Assembly: GCA_964035545.1 (NCBI GenBank) | Contig: OZ037767.1 | Coordinates: forward strand, 28,005,628 to 28,069,627 | Source: Bugula neritina | Lineage: Eukaryota > Bryozoa > Gymnolaemata > Cheilostomatida > Bugulidae | Direction: 5' to 3' | DNA: 64,000 bases | Part shown: one piece after another, positions 48,202 to 59,711 of the stretch | Layout of the letters: each line of letters opens with the position of its first letter | Position numbering within the stretch: the stretch's first letter is position 1 | Made by a program: the position numbers and the translations under genes | The notes under the pieces: generated by a model | What the model was told of the DNA's origin: nothing | What the model saw: the letters and a program-made list of their open reading frames with translations, nothing else | Databases searched by the model: none

Positions 48202-51200
48202 ATGAAAAGAACTCGAGGAAATTCAGAAACGGTAAGACTAAAATTTAAAATGTGTCAAACTTTAATTTGAAGTGTCTTCTGCCTGTATTTCTGTTGCAAA
48301 TTTATTATTTTCGATCTCTAAGACTAAAAAAAGTTTCAGTCTAAACTTGTCACAGAATATGCATAATTACAATATAAATCTGAATGCTAATGTCTATTAT
48401 GAAAATGACCTAATTAGAGATCTTCATTGTTATTTTAGCTCTTAATATATTCAGATAAATGATAGTCATAATAATATATGCAGCTAATGAAATCCAGGTA
48501 TATGTTTTATTTAGGCCCCCCCCCCACCGTCAGGTTTATTTATCAGATAATGAGCAGGTCTTCGATATTTTTGATACATTTTTTTGGACTGTAAAAAGCT
48601 TTCAATAGCTTGCAATTGTATTACTTTATATTGATTAGATATACAATACAGTAAGTCAAGTCAATTGTCTTCATGATCAATGATTAAATTTTATTAGGAA
48701 AGTGAACAGACAGAGGGGGATGCAGGGTTAGTAGCACCCACTGGTGCACAAGATGGGGGTGATGTTGGAATTGCTGCTGGCAAGAAAAATGGAGCTGGGT
48801 CTACAAGCTATACTGGAAAATTTTGTAAACCTGGCTACAAGTTTTCTGAGACCTTTAAGGTGAGTATTTTGTATAAGAAATATGCGGACATACCATACTT
48901 TAGACAAAGCCTTGTGTTAGAAATAACTGACAATTTTTCTCTATTCTTAGGAGGATCATGGTGACAATTTGTTTGCTATACAATTTCATCAGCAAAGCAA
49001 AGATCAGGCTATTTTCGCAACAGCTGGTGCCAACCGACTCTCTATTTACGAATGCCTTTATCCTACTGGTATGTTTTCCTTTAGCTCATTTAGTAGTGTT
49101 CATTCTACTCAAATGATGGTAAATAATAAGCAATCTTTATTAACCCTTACATCAATAGACCATATATGTCCCTCAAAGCGACACTATCCACAGATCAATG
49201 GACCATATATGGTCTTTTACGTATATAAACAACAGCGTATATAAACAATAGCGCTTACTTTAAACTTCCAGTTTTCAACCGGAAAGCCTAAAAGTTTTTG
49301 TAATTGATGTTGATGGTGCAGCTTAGTAATTTTGGGATAATTATAGCCATTAAATTTGATTAAATGAATAGCTACCAAGCCAGCTATTTGTTTTTTAATT
49401 TAATCCCTAAACTTCAAAATCATCGCTAAATTTTAACGCTACTTTCAAATGCAAGAAACTGCTGTCAAATTATATAGAGCCAGTTTAATTTATTCAGATT
49501 ACATTTAGAAGAACATATAAATAAGCAGAAATGTTAAAGTCACTATATTTTGAATCATATTATAAATTAATTTTATCATTTTGAATTTTCAATTTTAAAA
49601 TGGCGGTTTTGAGAGGTCAAATTAAAATGACGATTTTAGCTAGAATTAAGTTCTCCCGTCACTTTAAGAAGCTTTTTATAATAGAAAATACTCTTAAAAT
49701 TATACTACCCAGTTTATTTAAGGCCAAAATCAAGTGTAACTTTTTAATAATAAAATTGAAACTTGTGCAAAATCTGTTAGCAAATTTCGCGATAAACTCA
49801 AACGAGGCATAAAATTACGTAACTTCAAAGTTGATCGCGAAAGGGTTAAATCATTTGTGAAAATATTTTCTGGTATTACATGTAGATATGCTGTTGTGGA
49901 ACAAGATGCTATGATATACTTACAGGCATCAGGTTACTGAGAATGTACGCTGACCCTGCCGTAGATGAATGTTTTTACTCATTGGCCTGGTCTTACTATG
50001 ACGGGTGTATACCTGTGGTTGCTGTTGCTGGCAAAAATGCAATAATTAGACTGATATATCCGACCAATCCAGGGTACAGTTCAGATGAGCTTGTAAGTTG
50101 TCTTTACTCATTCTTTCATACAGTGTAGTCTTTGCAATATCATTTGCCATGATGTTTGTTTGTTTGTTTGGTTTATTTCATCAAAGGTATTTAATAACAC
50201 AAGGACATTAGAAAATGCCAAGGAGGCGATGATGAGGCCCATTGCGCTATAGCCTAGCTAGTCATGCGCGGGCCAACACGAGCTGACAGCGACTCTATCC
50301 AGAAAAATACAAAAAAAAAAAAAATACAACTATTGTCTAGTTAAGCTTTAGGTCTATTATGATAAAACATACCATGTGACTAGTTATGTGTACTTGTTAT
50401 ATGCACTTGTGTTGAAAAATAATGTTTAACTGTCATGTGCTCATTTTCTATATGTGCCGTGTTTAAATGAATTGAAAATCTATCATTATAGTCATACACT
50501 GGACATGGCCATGCGATCAATCATCTAACATTCAATCATACCAAGCCTCACATTCTTCTCTCTGCCAGTAAAGATCACGATATGAGACTATGGAATATTA
50601 GGACACACACTTGTCTCGCTATATTAGGCGGAGTGGAAGGTCACACGGATGAAGTTCTTTATGCTGTGAGTTCAACAAACCATGTGCTCTTCTGCAGTCT
50701 CTATTCAAGTATGTCTCTTGTATTGCATCACACGACTAACATAGGACAGCCATCACTGGACAAATGGTACAGTCATATTGCATAATACAAACAACATGTG
50801 ATTTCGAAAATTCTCTACACATTATTTCCATGTCCTTTAGTCAATACTGCATAGTTATTAGTGAACAGTCACTACTGTCTAGTCACTACTGTATAGTCAC
50901 TATTGTATAGTCACACTACTGTCTAGTCACTACTGTATAGTCACACTACTGCCTAGTCACACTACTGTATAGTCACTACTCTATAGTCACACTACTGTCT
51001 AGTCACTACTCTATAGTCACACTACTCTGTAGTCACACTACTGTATAGTCACTACTGTCTAGTCACTACTGTATAGTCACACTACTGTATAGTCACACTA
51101 CTCTATAGTCACTACTCTATAGTCACACTATTGTATAGTCACACTACTGTCTAGTCACACTACTGTCTAGTCACACTACTGTCTAGTCACTCTACTGTCT

Positions 51201-53334
51201 GGTCACTACTGCATAGCCACACTACTGTATATAGCCACACTACTGCTTAGTCACTGCTACCAGCCATCACTTCCAAACCTAATTGGTTTCAAGATTTTTG
51301 CTATTTATTTATTTTCAGTGCTTACTAAGTAATCATAACATGAATTACTAGCAAAGGATTGTATTTTAATTTCTAAAGGACTACTGGTCTCCTACCAGAT
51401 GCTGAATAAACTATTGTCTTTCAATAGAGTGGGAGCCTTATGTTGTCTATTGTATTAGATTCACTAAGTATAGCAACCATCTGGTGTAATGAAAAGAAGT
51501 TACACTTCTTATGTTCATTCGTTCATAGTTTAATGCATCCTATCCATCATTGTGGTAACATTGTTCCAGAGAGACTATGCTAAATCTGTTGTTTAGTTTA
51601 CATAAAGCTTTATCTCATCTCTACATGCCGTGGTAGGAATTTAGTCTGGATGGCAACAGGATTGTATCATGTGCAATGGACCATTACTTGAAACTGTGGA
51701 ATTTAGACAAGCCCAAGATGAAGGCAGCTATAGAGAATTCCTCTAAACATAGTCACAAGTCCAAAGTGTATGTCTTCTTACCTTCTGCTATTTTATGAGG
51801 TAGCTTGTGTTCTAGATTAAAAATGTAGCAAAAAAGTTAGGTTTTCGGAAAGGTTTCAACTTACGCCCCAAACCAAAATCTATAAAAAAAATTGAAGAAC
51901 TTAAGCTTTTCTCAATTTCTCCACTACTGCAGCTAAATGCATTTTATCTGTGTAATTAATATACTCAGACTGTGAAGTCTTTTGATTTTTTGTCACTGAA
52001 AGAGTCGAATTTATATTGCAGGTCTTTCCCGGTTCATAGAGATCATTTCCCAGTATTTTCTACACGTGACATTCACAACAATTACATCGATTGTGTCTTG
52101 GATTTTGGGAAGTTTATCATCTCCAAATCTTGTGAGAATGAGGTGGTTATTTGGAAGCCAGGACCTAGTGGTGTACAGGTAAGTTTACTGCTGTCTACCT
52201 ATATCTCATTGTGCAACCTATAGACATACTATGTGTTTGCATAATACATGTGCCCTCCTATAGAGACTTTTTTGCCGTACTGCATATCAAAGTCTGGTGA
52301 GGTTTTTGTATTGTATACTCTGTTTCCTTTATACAATTGGTATTTTCTTGATATTTTCAGCCCAAATCAAGCAGCAAGAACTGCGTAACTGTTGTAACTC
52401 GACTACCTGTAAAAAATGCTGATATCTGGTTTCTGAGAATCAGTCTAGATCGCATGAAGAAGAATATGGCACTTGGAAATCTTATCGGGAAAATATACCT
52501 GTGGGACTTGGATGTAGATGATCACAGAAAGATAAGGTAAGTCTCATTTGTGTTTAACTCTTTCAGTATTTCGTTTTGTATATAAGATAAGTTTTGTTGC
52601 GTTACTAATAACTTTTATGTAATGATAGTACTGCAGAATATTGTATTCTATTCTAAAAATAATTACATGGCGCTGCATTAAAACTAGTACAAAGGAATAA
52701 AATCTGCATATTTAATCATGGTGACATAACCATATTACTTATTTCCCAAATGTTATCTTGGTTTTTGATAGACTGGTTTTCCAAATTTTGAAATATTAGT
52801 TGAGATTTTTTTTTATAAAACCATTACTATGCGCTGGTTATACACTAGTTATACTTACATAAATAAAGAGTTATAAATCCTACTTTGTGTTTCATTTAGC
52901 CGTAAGATACTTCTCATCTGTGAAGTTCTTCCCCTGAAAACAGGCCAATTTATATAAAATTTTATATGTATTTTTCAACTGTTCATAATGGAGAAATATG
53001 TGTAAAAATGGTGAAAAAATTTGATTAGTCCAAATCTTAAACCTTAACTTTCATTACTGTTAAATGTTACTCAACTCATTTGAATAAATGGAATGATAAT
53101 TAAACTAGAGAAAATGTATGAGCCATAAATATGTGTTTTCTCTCTGCATGCTCTAGCTAGTTGTCTACTGAGGTCTTCTGCTTTTGCAGGCCGTCTATAC
53201 TGCAGCACCCAGCTTGTACCACTGCTGTTAGACAGACCTCATTCAGTCCTGACAGTAAGACCTTAATAGCCTGCTGTGATGATGGAACTGTATGGAGATG
53301 GGACCTCATTCAATCAGCTAAAGCCGACCCCTAG
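48202..53334 (+). CDS. EED: EED, Polycomb repressive complex 2 WD40 subunit, copy 1
   Basis: Nine coding exons: 48202-48231, 48698-48859, 48951-49068, 49926-50092, 50492-50665, 51637-51767, 52022-52178, 52361-52536, 53190-53334; 1260 nt, 419 aa (human 441). EED is the WD40 propeller of PRC2 that holds EZH2 and reads H3K27me3. Recognised stretches include [65 protein letters not shown] and [20 protein letters not shown]. Human aromatic-cage positions F97, Y148, W364 and Y365 correspond here to F (LFAIQF), Y (CFYSLAW), W336 (ADIWF) and F337. The start gives [10 protein letters not shown] and a Gly-rich N-terminus. AATAAA lies at 53589-53594. It is the left member of a tandem pair. Confidence 0.93.
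49140..49849. mobile_element. piggyBac-type MITE-like insertion in EED-1 intron
   Basis: A 702-bp segment (49144-49845) starts CCCTT and ends AAGGG and is flanked on both sides by TTAA (49140-49143 and 49846-49849). TTAA duplications with CCC...GGG ends are the mark of piggyBac-superfamily elements. The matching intron of EED-2 (56900-57036) lacks it, while sequence on either side matches EED-2. There is no transposase frame, so it would be non-autonomous. The inverted ends are short. Confidence 0.6.
50155..50334 (-). mobile_element. Truncated retroposon-like insertion in EED-1 intron
   Basis: About 180 bp, GC-rich in its middle. On the minus strand it ends GATGAAATAAACC followed by (AAAC)n, as LINE/SINE 3' ends do; at the other edge is a poly(A) run on the + strand (50312-50325). 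It is absent from the matching EED-2 intron. No clear target-site duplication was found and the family is not identified. Confidence 0.45.
50864..51255. repeat. ~15-bp TCACACTACTGTATAG minisatellite
   Basis: Roughly 25 units alternate TCACTACTGTATAG and TCACACTACTGTCTAG over about 390 bp in an EED-1 intron. It was not seen in the matching EED-2 intron. Confidence 0.9.
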
Positions 53335-54053
53335 ACACTTGGGTAACTAGTGTACAGCAGCTCCATGGCTATTCTAGAGTGCATTACGTCTTGTTGTTAT
53401 TGTTTTGTTGACGTAAACTGACTCTAGGTATTATATGCACTAACCTCATGACTCTTTTATTAGTCTAGCATTATATTGCTGGATTAACTGTTTACATGTT
53501 TACACAATTTGTTCTCACCATCTTTGCTGTAAAATTCTTTCTTTAGTACTGTTGATAATATATTAACTTCTCTCTGTTGTTTATACCAAATAAATGGAAA
53601 TTTAAAACTGGTTAACTTCTGCACCCTTATTGTTTTACATACCTCTCATACCAACTCTATCCTCTCAGAATAGTTTTACATGTTTTCTGATCAAGTTTGA
53701 CTGGTCCTTCCGATCCATTCATTCATAGATAGAATATGTCTAAAATTCACGGAAGTCTCGTCCTCATGAGTATCAGTTCCATGGTACTCGGGCTTTAATG
53801 TTACGTAGCAAAATTAGATGTGCTGTATTTTAAGTTTTAGCCAAATCTCAATAGAAATAGCTCTAATCTAACTTGCATGGCTTCGATAAACAGCTTGTTA
53901 TGTGGCTGTATTTTGATCTCTATTAAAAAGCAGTTTTTGTTTATAAGCTGCTATATGTGTATTGAGTATTAGAAAAGCTGAAACCCATTTGAGTTTGAGA
54001 TGTTGGCAAGTTTCTACTGACCATTCACTAGACTTCACCTGTATCGAGTAGAA
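53335..54053. other. EED-1 3' UTR and EED-2 5' flank
   Basis: The first part is almost identical to sequence after the EED-2 stop (59712 onward) and includes the EED-1 poly(A) signal. The rest is the short (under 0.5 kb) region upstream of the EED-2 start, presumably including its promoter. No other feature. Confidence 0.5.
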
Positions 54054-57000
54054 ATGGTGAGTGTATAGATCATATTTTCACTTTCTAGTTACTAGTAGGT
54101 AACTTGATATTTTATACAGTTCTCACATAATCTATTGATTATTCACTAGACTTCACCTGCATTAATTATTTTTTGTCGCTTGATTTAATGGCTAACTTTA
54201 AAATTTAAAAACTTTGAAAATATTTCCCTAATTTTTTTATATGAGCAGCTCCTTAACTTGCCTCTATCACATCAATATTATAATTTACATATCTTACATC
54301 ATACATTTCAAAAATGGTTTTTCAAAGTGATTGTAGGCCTATCATGTGTGTAAACTTGCCGCATTGTTCTACAATCTATGTAAATTGGTAATATGGGAAT
54401 ATTTGTAGCTCATTATCACGTAGTTTTGTAATTTACTTTTGCTTTTAGGAAGAGGAAGTACAAGGCGCAACAGCCGCTTCACCAGAAGCTGTGCCAGAGG
54501 TGAGAGAGTTTCTCTACTTTTAGTTCTATTACCTTTTTGGATCTTAAATATTTTTACCCCCTAACTTATAATTACAATGTGTGTTGCTTATATCTTTCCA
54601 AGTCATCAACAGTTTGTCCTCTTGAAAGATTCTTCAAAGAACAGAGCAGCATATACAAGTATGCATACCGGCAGATAGTCTGACGTTTGCCGTCTCTTTT
54701 TTAGGATGTGGGCATTGAAAATCTAGTGACCAGTCTGACCAGGGATTTCACTCGAGTTTCAGTAACAGACCCTGAGTCTGTAAGTCCTACAATACTTAAA
54801 TTTTTGCATAACTTTTGTGACACAATTACTGTAATGCTTAGTATAACCTCTGTACTGACAGCAAATACTCTGTTACTTTGCAGGAGTCTGAAACTTCAAG
54901 TACTCAGGGCTTGTCACCTGAAAACAGAGAAATGCCAGCTGAGACACCTGGTGCCAGTAAAAGATCCCATCAGACCTGTCATAAATACAGCAGTTCCATA
55001 CCCAACAGCAGATACTCTGATATTACTGTAAGTTGGCTCATAGAATGAAGATTGTAAGATACGTTAATAAAACACAGTTCAAGTAATGACAGCAATAATT
55101 TTTTTGCATGTGAAAAATATTTATAGTTGTTTGTAAGATATATTTTGAATTTAATTATTGTTTATTAAGTGTTACTGCTAACAAATATTCTGTTACTTTG
55201 CAGGCGTCTGAAACGTCAAGTACTCAGGGCTTGTCACCTGAAAACAGAGAAATGCCAGCTAAGAGACCTGGTGCCAGTAAAAGATCCCATCAGACCTGTC
55301 ATAAATACAGCAGTTCCATACCCAACAGCAAATACTCTGATATTACTGTAAGTTGGATCATATAATGAAGATTATAAGATTTGTTACAGCTCAAGTAATG
55401 ACAAACAAGAATTTGTTTTCATGTGAAAAGATACTTATAGTTGTTTGTAAGATATATTTTGACTTTAACTATAGTTTATTAGGTTGCATAAATGATTAAC
55501 TTGTATTAATATATGCATGTATGTATTACCATAAAATTTCAAATATAAGAGTGTATTTACATAAACTTCCAGCTTTATCTTTTGCAGCTGTATTTAAAAG
55601 TCAGCATTTTTAAATTTGAGAGCAAAATTGCAAATCAAACTAAAAGTTGCTGCCCTACCTTTGTTTTTTACAAGACATGATAAAGATTATGATGCATGAA
55701 AAGTGTTTCATTCAAAGTCACAAAATCGTCGTCTGCTTCTAAAAACAGTGCTAACCCTGACAAGAGTAAATGCGACCTTGCCTTGTATATTTTATGTTTT
55801 TACAGGACGATGATGACCTAGAGAGAAGTATTTTACCTAAAATCGAAAAGATTTCTTCTGTAAGTGATACTATTGATCTTTCAACTGGTATCAGCTTAAG
55901 TAATACCGAATCCGATCAAAAAAATGTAAGTATCGCAAAACAATAATATTAAGTTAATGTTCATTAGGTTATTGGTAATCTGTTTTGACAATGAATTAAT
56001 ATGTTTCACTCAGGCATTAAGCGAATTGTTAATATTGTGAATATAAGTTATTCCAAGCACTCTTAAATATGGCCAACTCAGTATTACCACAACTCTTACT
56101 GAGAAATAAGTCAGTTGCAGTCTCAATGTTTTCTCTGATTCTGGTTGTATCAATAAAATCTGTTGACTATTCACAAGAAGGAAATTGCTGAAAAGTGTGC
56201 AGATCTGACTGCCTTGTCTCCAGCTTCTATAACAACTGTGTGTGTCTTTTAAATCTACATTTCAAAACCACGAGAAATTTGTTCAAAAACTAGAGTGGCA
56301 CAATGAGTAATTTTGTGTTTAAAAAACCTTGCATGTTTATGGTCTGTTCAGTATATTAGTTTATTTTATTTTTGTCATATTATGTTTTAATGTTCCCCTC
56401 AATAATAAGTATTATTGAGAGGAACATGATATGACAAAATTCTACTAAATGCTAGTACTAGTACTTTATTTTGATTAGCCATACAACGCACTTTTGACTT
56501 TGTGGTGAATAACTTTATGTTTTATTAGAAAAGGGAACGTGCAAAAGCAGCAACTGTGTCATCCGCGTCGCTCGCTGCTCTAGATGAAGCTGACGCTGGA
56601 GCGTGCAGACGCAGGAGAATCGAAGCCTGGTCTTCGAGCATCTCAGAAGATGTTTGTGACCCCCGCTATGAATTTTCTGGTACCTTAAAAGTGAGTAAAT
56701 TGGGTAAAAAATATGTGAACATATCATATTTTGAATAACCTTTTATGCTGAAATATACTGGCTACGTTTTTCTAATTATAGGAAGATCATGGTGGCAATT
56801 TGTTTGCTATACAGTTTCATCAGCAAAACAAAAATCAGGCTATTTTCGCAACAGCTGGTGCCAATCGACTCTCTATTTATGAATGCCTTTATCCTACTGG
56901 TATGTTTTCCTTTAGCTCATTTAGTAGTGTTCATTCTACTCGACACATAAAAAACTGATATCTGCTTAATTTATTTTTCTGTTGTATAATATGTAGATAT

Positions 57001-59711
57001 GCTGTTGTGGAATGAAATGCTATGACATACTTACAGGCATCAAGTTACTGAGAATGTACGCTGACTCTGAAAATGAAAGCTTTTACTCATTGGCTTGGTC
57101 TTACACTTCGGAAGGTATACCTGTGGTTGCTGTTGCTGGCAAAAATGCAATAATTAGACTGATATATCCGACCAATCCAGGGTACAGTTCAGATAAGACC
57201 GTAAGTTGTCTTCTTTACTCATTACTTAATGGTAAAGTGTTTCATCATCATGCTTGTTCAAGTTTAGCCCAACTTAATGTGAGTGAGTGTGATATAAGAC
57301 CATCATCTGTGAGTGAGTGTGATATAATGCATTATTTAACAGTTATAATTTGACTGAATAAATAACGTGATAATTGTACGCATACATGTACAATTTCAAA
57401 GTGATTTCATATACTCACATTCTATTTGCTCTGCGTTTTTATCATTTAGATATTTATTATTACAGTCATACACTGGACATGGCTACGCTATCCATCATCT
57501 AACATTCTGCGGAACTAAGCCTTACCTTCTTCTCTCTGCCAGTAGAGATCACGATATGAGACTATGGAACATTGAAACACACATTTGTCTCGCTATATTA
57601 GGTGGGGTCAAAGGTCACCAAGCTCAAGCTCTGTATGCTGTGAGTTGAACAAAACATGAGTTCTTTTACAGTTTCTATTCACAACTGAATGTGTAGTTTC
57701 ACATTACTCTGATAATAGCAATTATTAACATGATTTCACTGAGAACTTTAGTTTATGTTATAGTATACCCATAGCATTATATATACATCTAAATCTCAAC
57801 ATACTAATTTAGCATGTATGACATGTTAGGTATTGCATCTATATCTTCACCAAGTAACTCTTTCATTTTTAATTAGGAGTTTAATCTGGATGGAAGCAGG
57901 ATTGTATCATGTGGCAAGGATCATTCTCTCAAGCTGTGGAATCTAGACAAACCCAAAATGCAAGAAGCTATAGAAAATTCCTCCAAGTATAGTTACAAGT
58001 CCCAAAAGTAGGCTTCATCTTCTGCTTTTTACATATGAGAATAGAATTTGAAAAAGTTCACATCTAAACAATCAAATATTTGTTTGTGACAATGTCACAA
58101 CTATATTTTTTAGTTAATGACCACCTATAATCTATATATAATATCCAAGTATTTCCCAATACTTTTCCTTAATTGGAATTTTCTGCTACATGTGAACTTT
58201 TTTAAATATAATATCTTGATTAGTTTGATCATACTCCTTCTTTAATTTAATCTAGAGTGTAACTTAGTCCAGCACACCATAAATGGGATATTTTATACTC
58301 TTTATTTTGGGGTTTGCAGGTCCTTTCCAATTTATAGAGATCATAATCCAGTATTTTCTACAATTGAAATTCACCAAACCTATGCCGATTGCGTCTTGGA
58401 TTTTGGAAAGTTTATCATCTCCAAATCTTGTGAGAATGAGGTGGTTATTTGGAGGCCTGGACATGATGGCTTAGTGGTTAGTTTCATTACGTCTATAATG
58501 CGTGCGCACATGTAGTCTACATATTCCTACATGCTATGCATTTTTATTACGACCAGTAAATTTTCTTTAAATTACCAGGCCAGATCAAGCAAAAAGAACC
58601 CTGTAACTGTTGTAACTCGACTACCTGTAAGAAATGCTGACATACACTTTCTGAGGGTCAGTCTAGATCGCATGAAGAAGAATATGGCACTTGGAAATCG
58701 GATTGGCAAAATATACCTGTGGGACTTGGATGTAGATGATCACAGGAAGATAAAGTAAGGCTCATTTATGTTCAGAGCAGGGTGTGTTGAGTTACAATGA
58801 GATATGTCTGTACTGCTGTAAATGATATATATATGTATCCCTAACAAGCTCATAGCGTATATTTTCATAGTTTTACTGCTAAAATTAAAGATTTTACTAA
58901 ATAAATAAATTTTCTAAAATATCGGTTCTGCAAAAGCCAAATTGAGACTTGATTTTATCAATTTCTTATTTATAAGAATGGTGTAAGATTTTTACAAGAA
59001 GTAATAAATAATACTTACTTAACGTATTTATTGATTTTGTAGACTAATTTTAGTACAGCTACATATGTATCAGAAATGTTTAAAGTTGCAGAATACACTA
59101 CATACAGGGTTATAGAATGAAAACAACTTCATCAATTCTAAGTCCTATGACAGGGCTTTTCCCTTTTACAGGCTATTAAATATTTTTCTGATTGTTTTAA
59201 CATTGGCTGAGCATGAAAGCCGAGAAATGTGATACGATAATCTTGGCACATGGACTGTAACATTATTCACAAATGGAATTGATAGAAACAGAATTAAAGA
59301 TGATATATTATATCTTTTGCCTACAATTATATGCAAATGATAATGAAAAGTATAAATGAATAAAAGATCTAAAAATCATTGCACATTTCATCAATTATAG
59401 AATTTTATAACTTAATGTGCACTGGATACATCAAAATATGCTTTTTCTTTCCCATATGCATTTTTTACACTGGAGAAAAATAAAGGAACCTACCATAAAT
59501 TTTAGCTTTAGAAATTATAGTTTCCATGCACAGGTTACTGTCACAGGATTTCTTCTGCTTTTGCAGGCCGTCTATACTGCAGCACCCAGCTTGTACCACA
59601 GCTGTTAGACAGACCTCATTCAGTCCTGACAGTAAGACCTTAATAGCCTGCTGTGATGATGGAACTGTATGGAGATGGGACCTCATTCAATCAGCTAAAG
59701 CCGACCCCTAG
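54054..59711 (+). CDS. EED: EED paralog with extended N-terminus, copy 2
   Basis: Proposed exons: 54054-54056 (ATG only), 54449-54499, 54705-54779, 54884-55027, 55204-55347, 55806-55925, 56529-56690, 56782-56899, 57037-57200, 57466-57639, 57877-58007, 58320-58476, 58579-58754, 59567-59711; 1764 nt, 587 aa. From 56529 on, the exons parallel EED-1 and encode the whole WD40 propeller ([39 protein letters not shown]). The first six exons have no EED-1 counterpart; they encode an acidic, Ser/Thr-rich N-terminus of about 179 aa. The position matching human W364 is His504 (CAC, 58645-58647), and STRDIH is STIEIH. The single-codon start exon rests on ATG|GTGAGT and is the weakest part; the true start could lie further upstream. 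Confidence 0.85.
54884..55490 (+). repeat. Tandem duplication of an EED-2 exon
   Basis: Exons 54884-55027 and 55204-55347 (48 codons each) are near-identical, and the introns after them are also related, giving a duplication period of 320 bp. Both copies keep good splice sites and phase 0, so both can be included without a frameshift. Confidence 0.9.

Noticed and set aside
49600-49812. 70-codon frame in an EED-1 intron considered as a transposase remnant
   Set aside because: It lies inside the MITE-like insertion but shows no DDE/D motif or piggyBac similarity.
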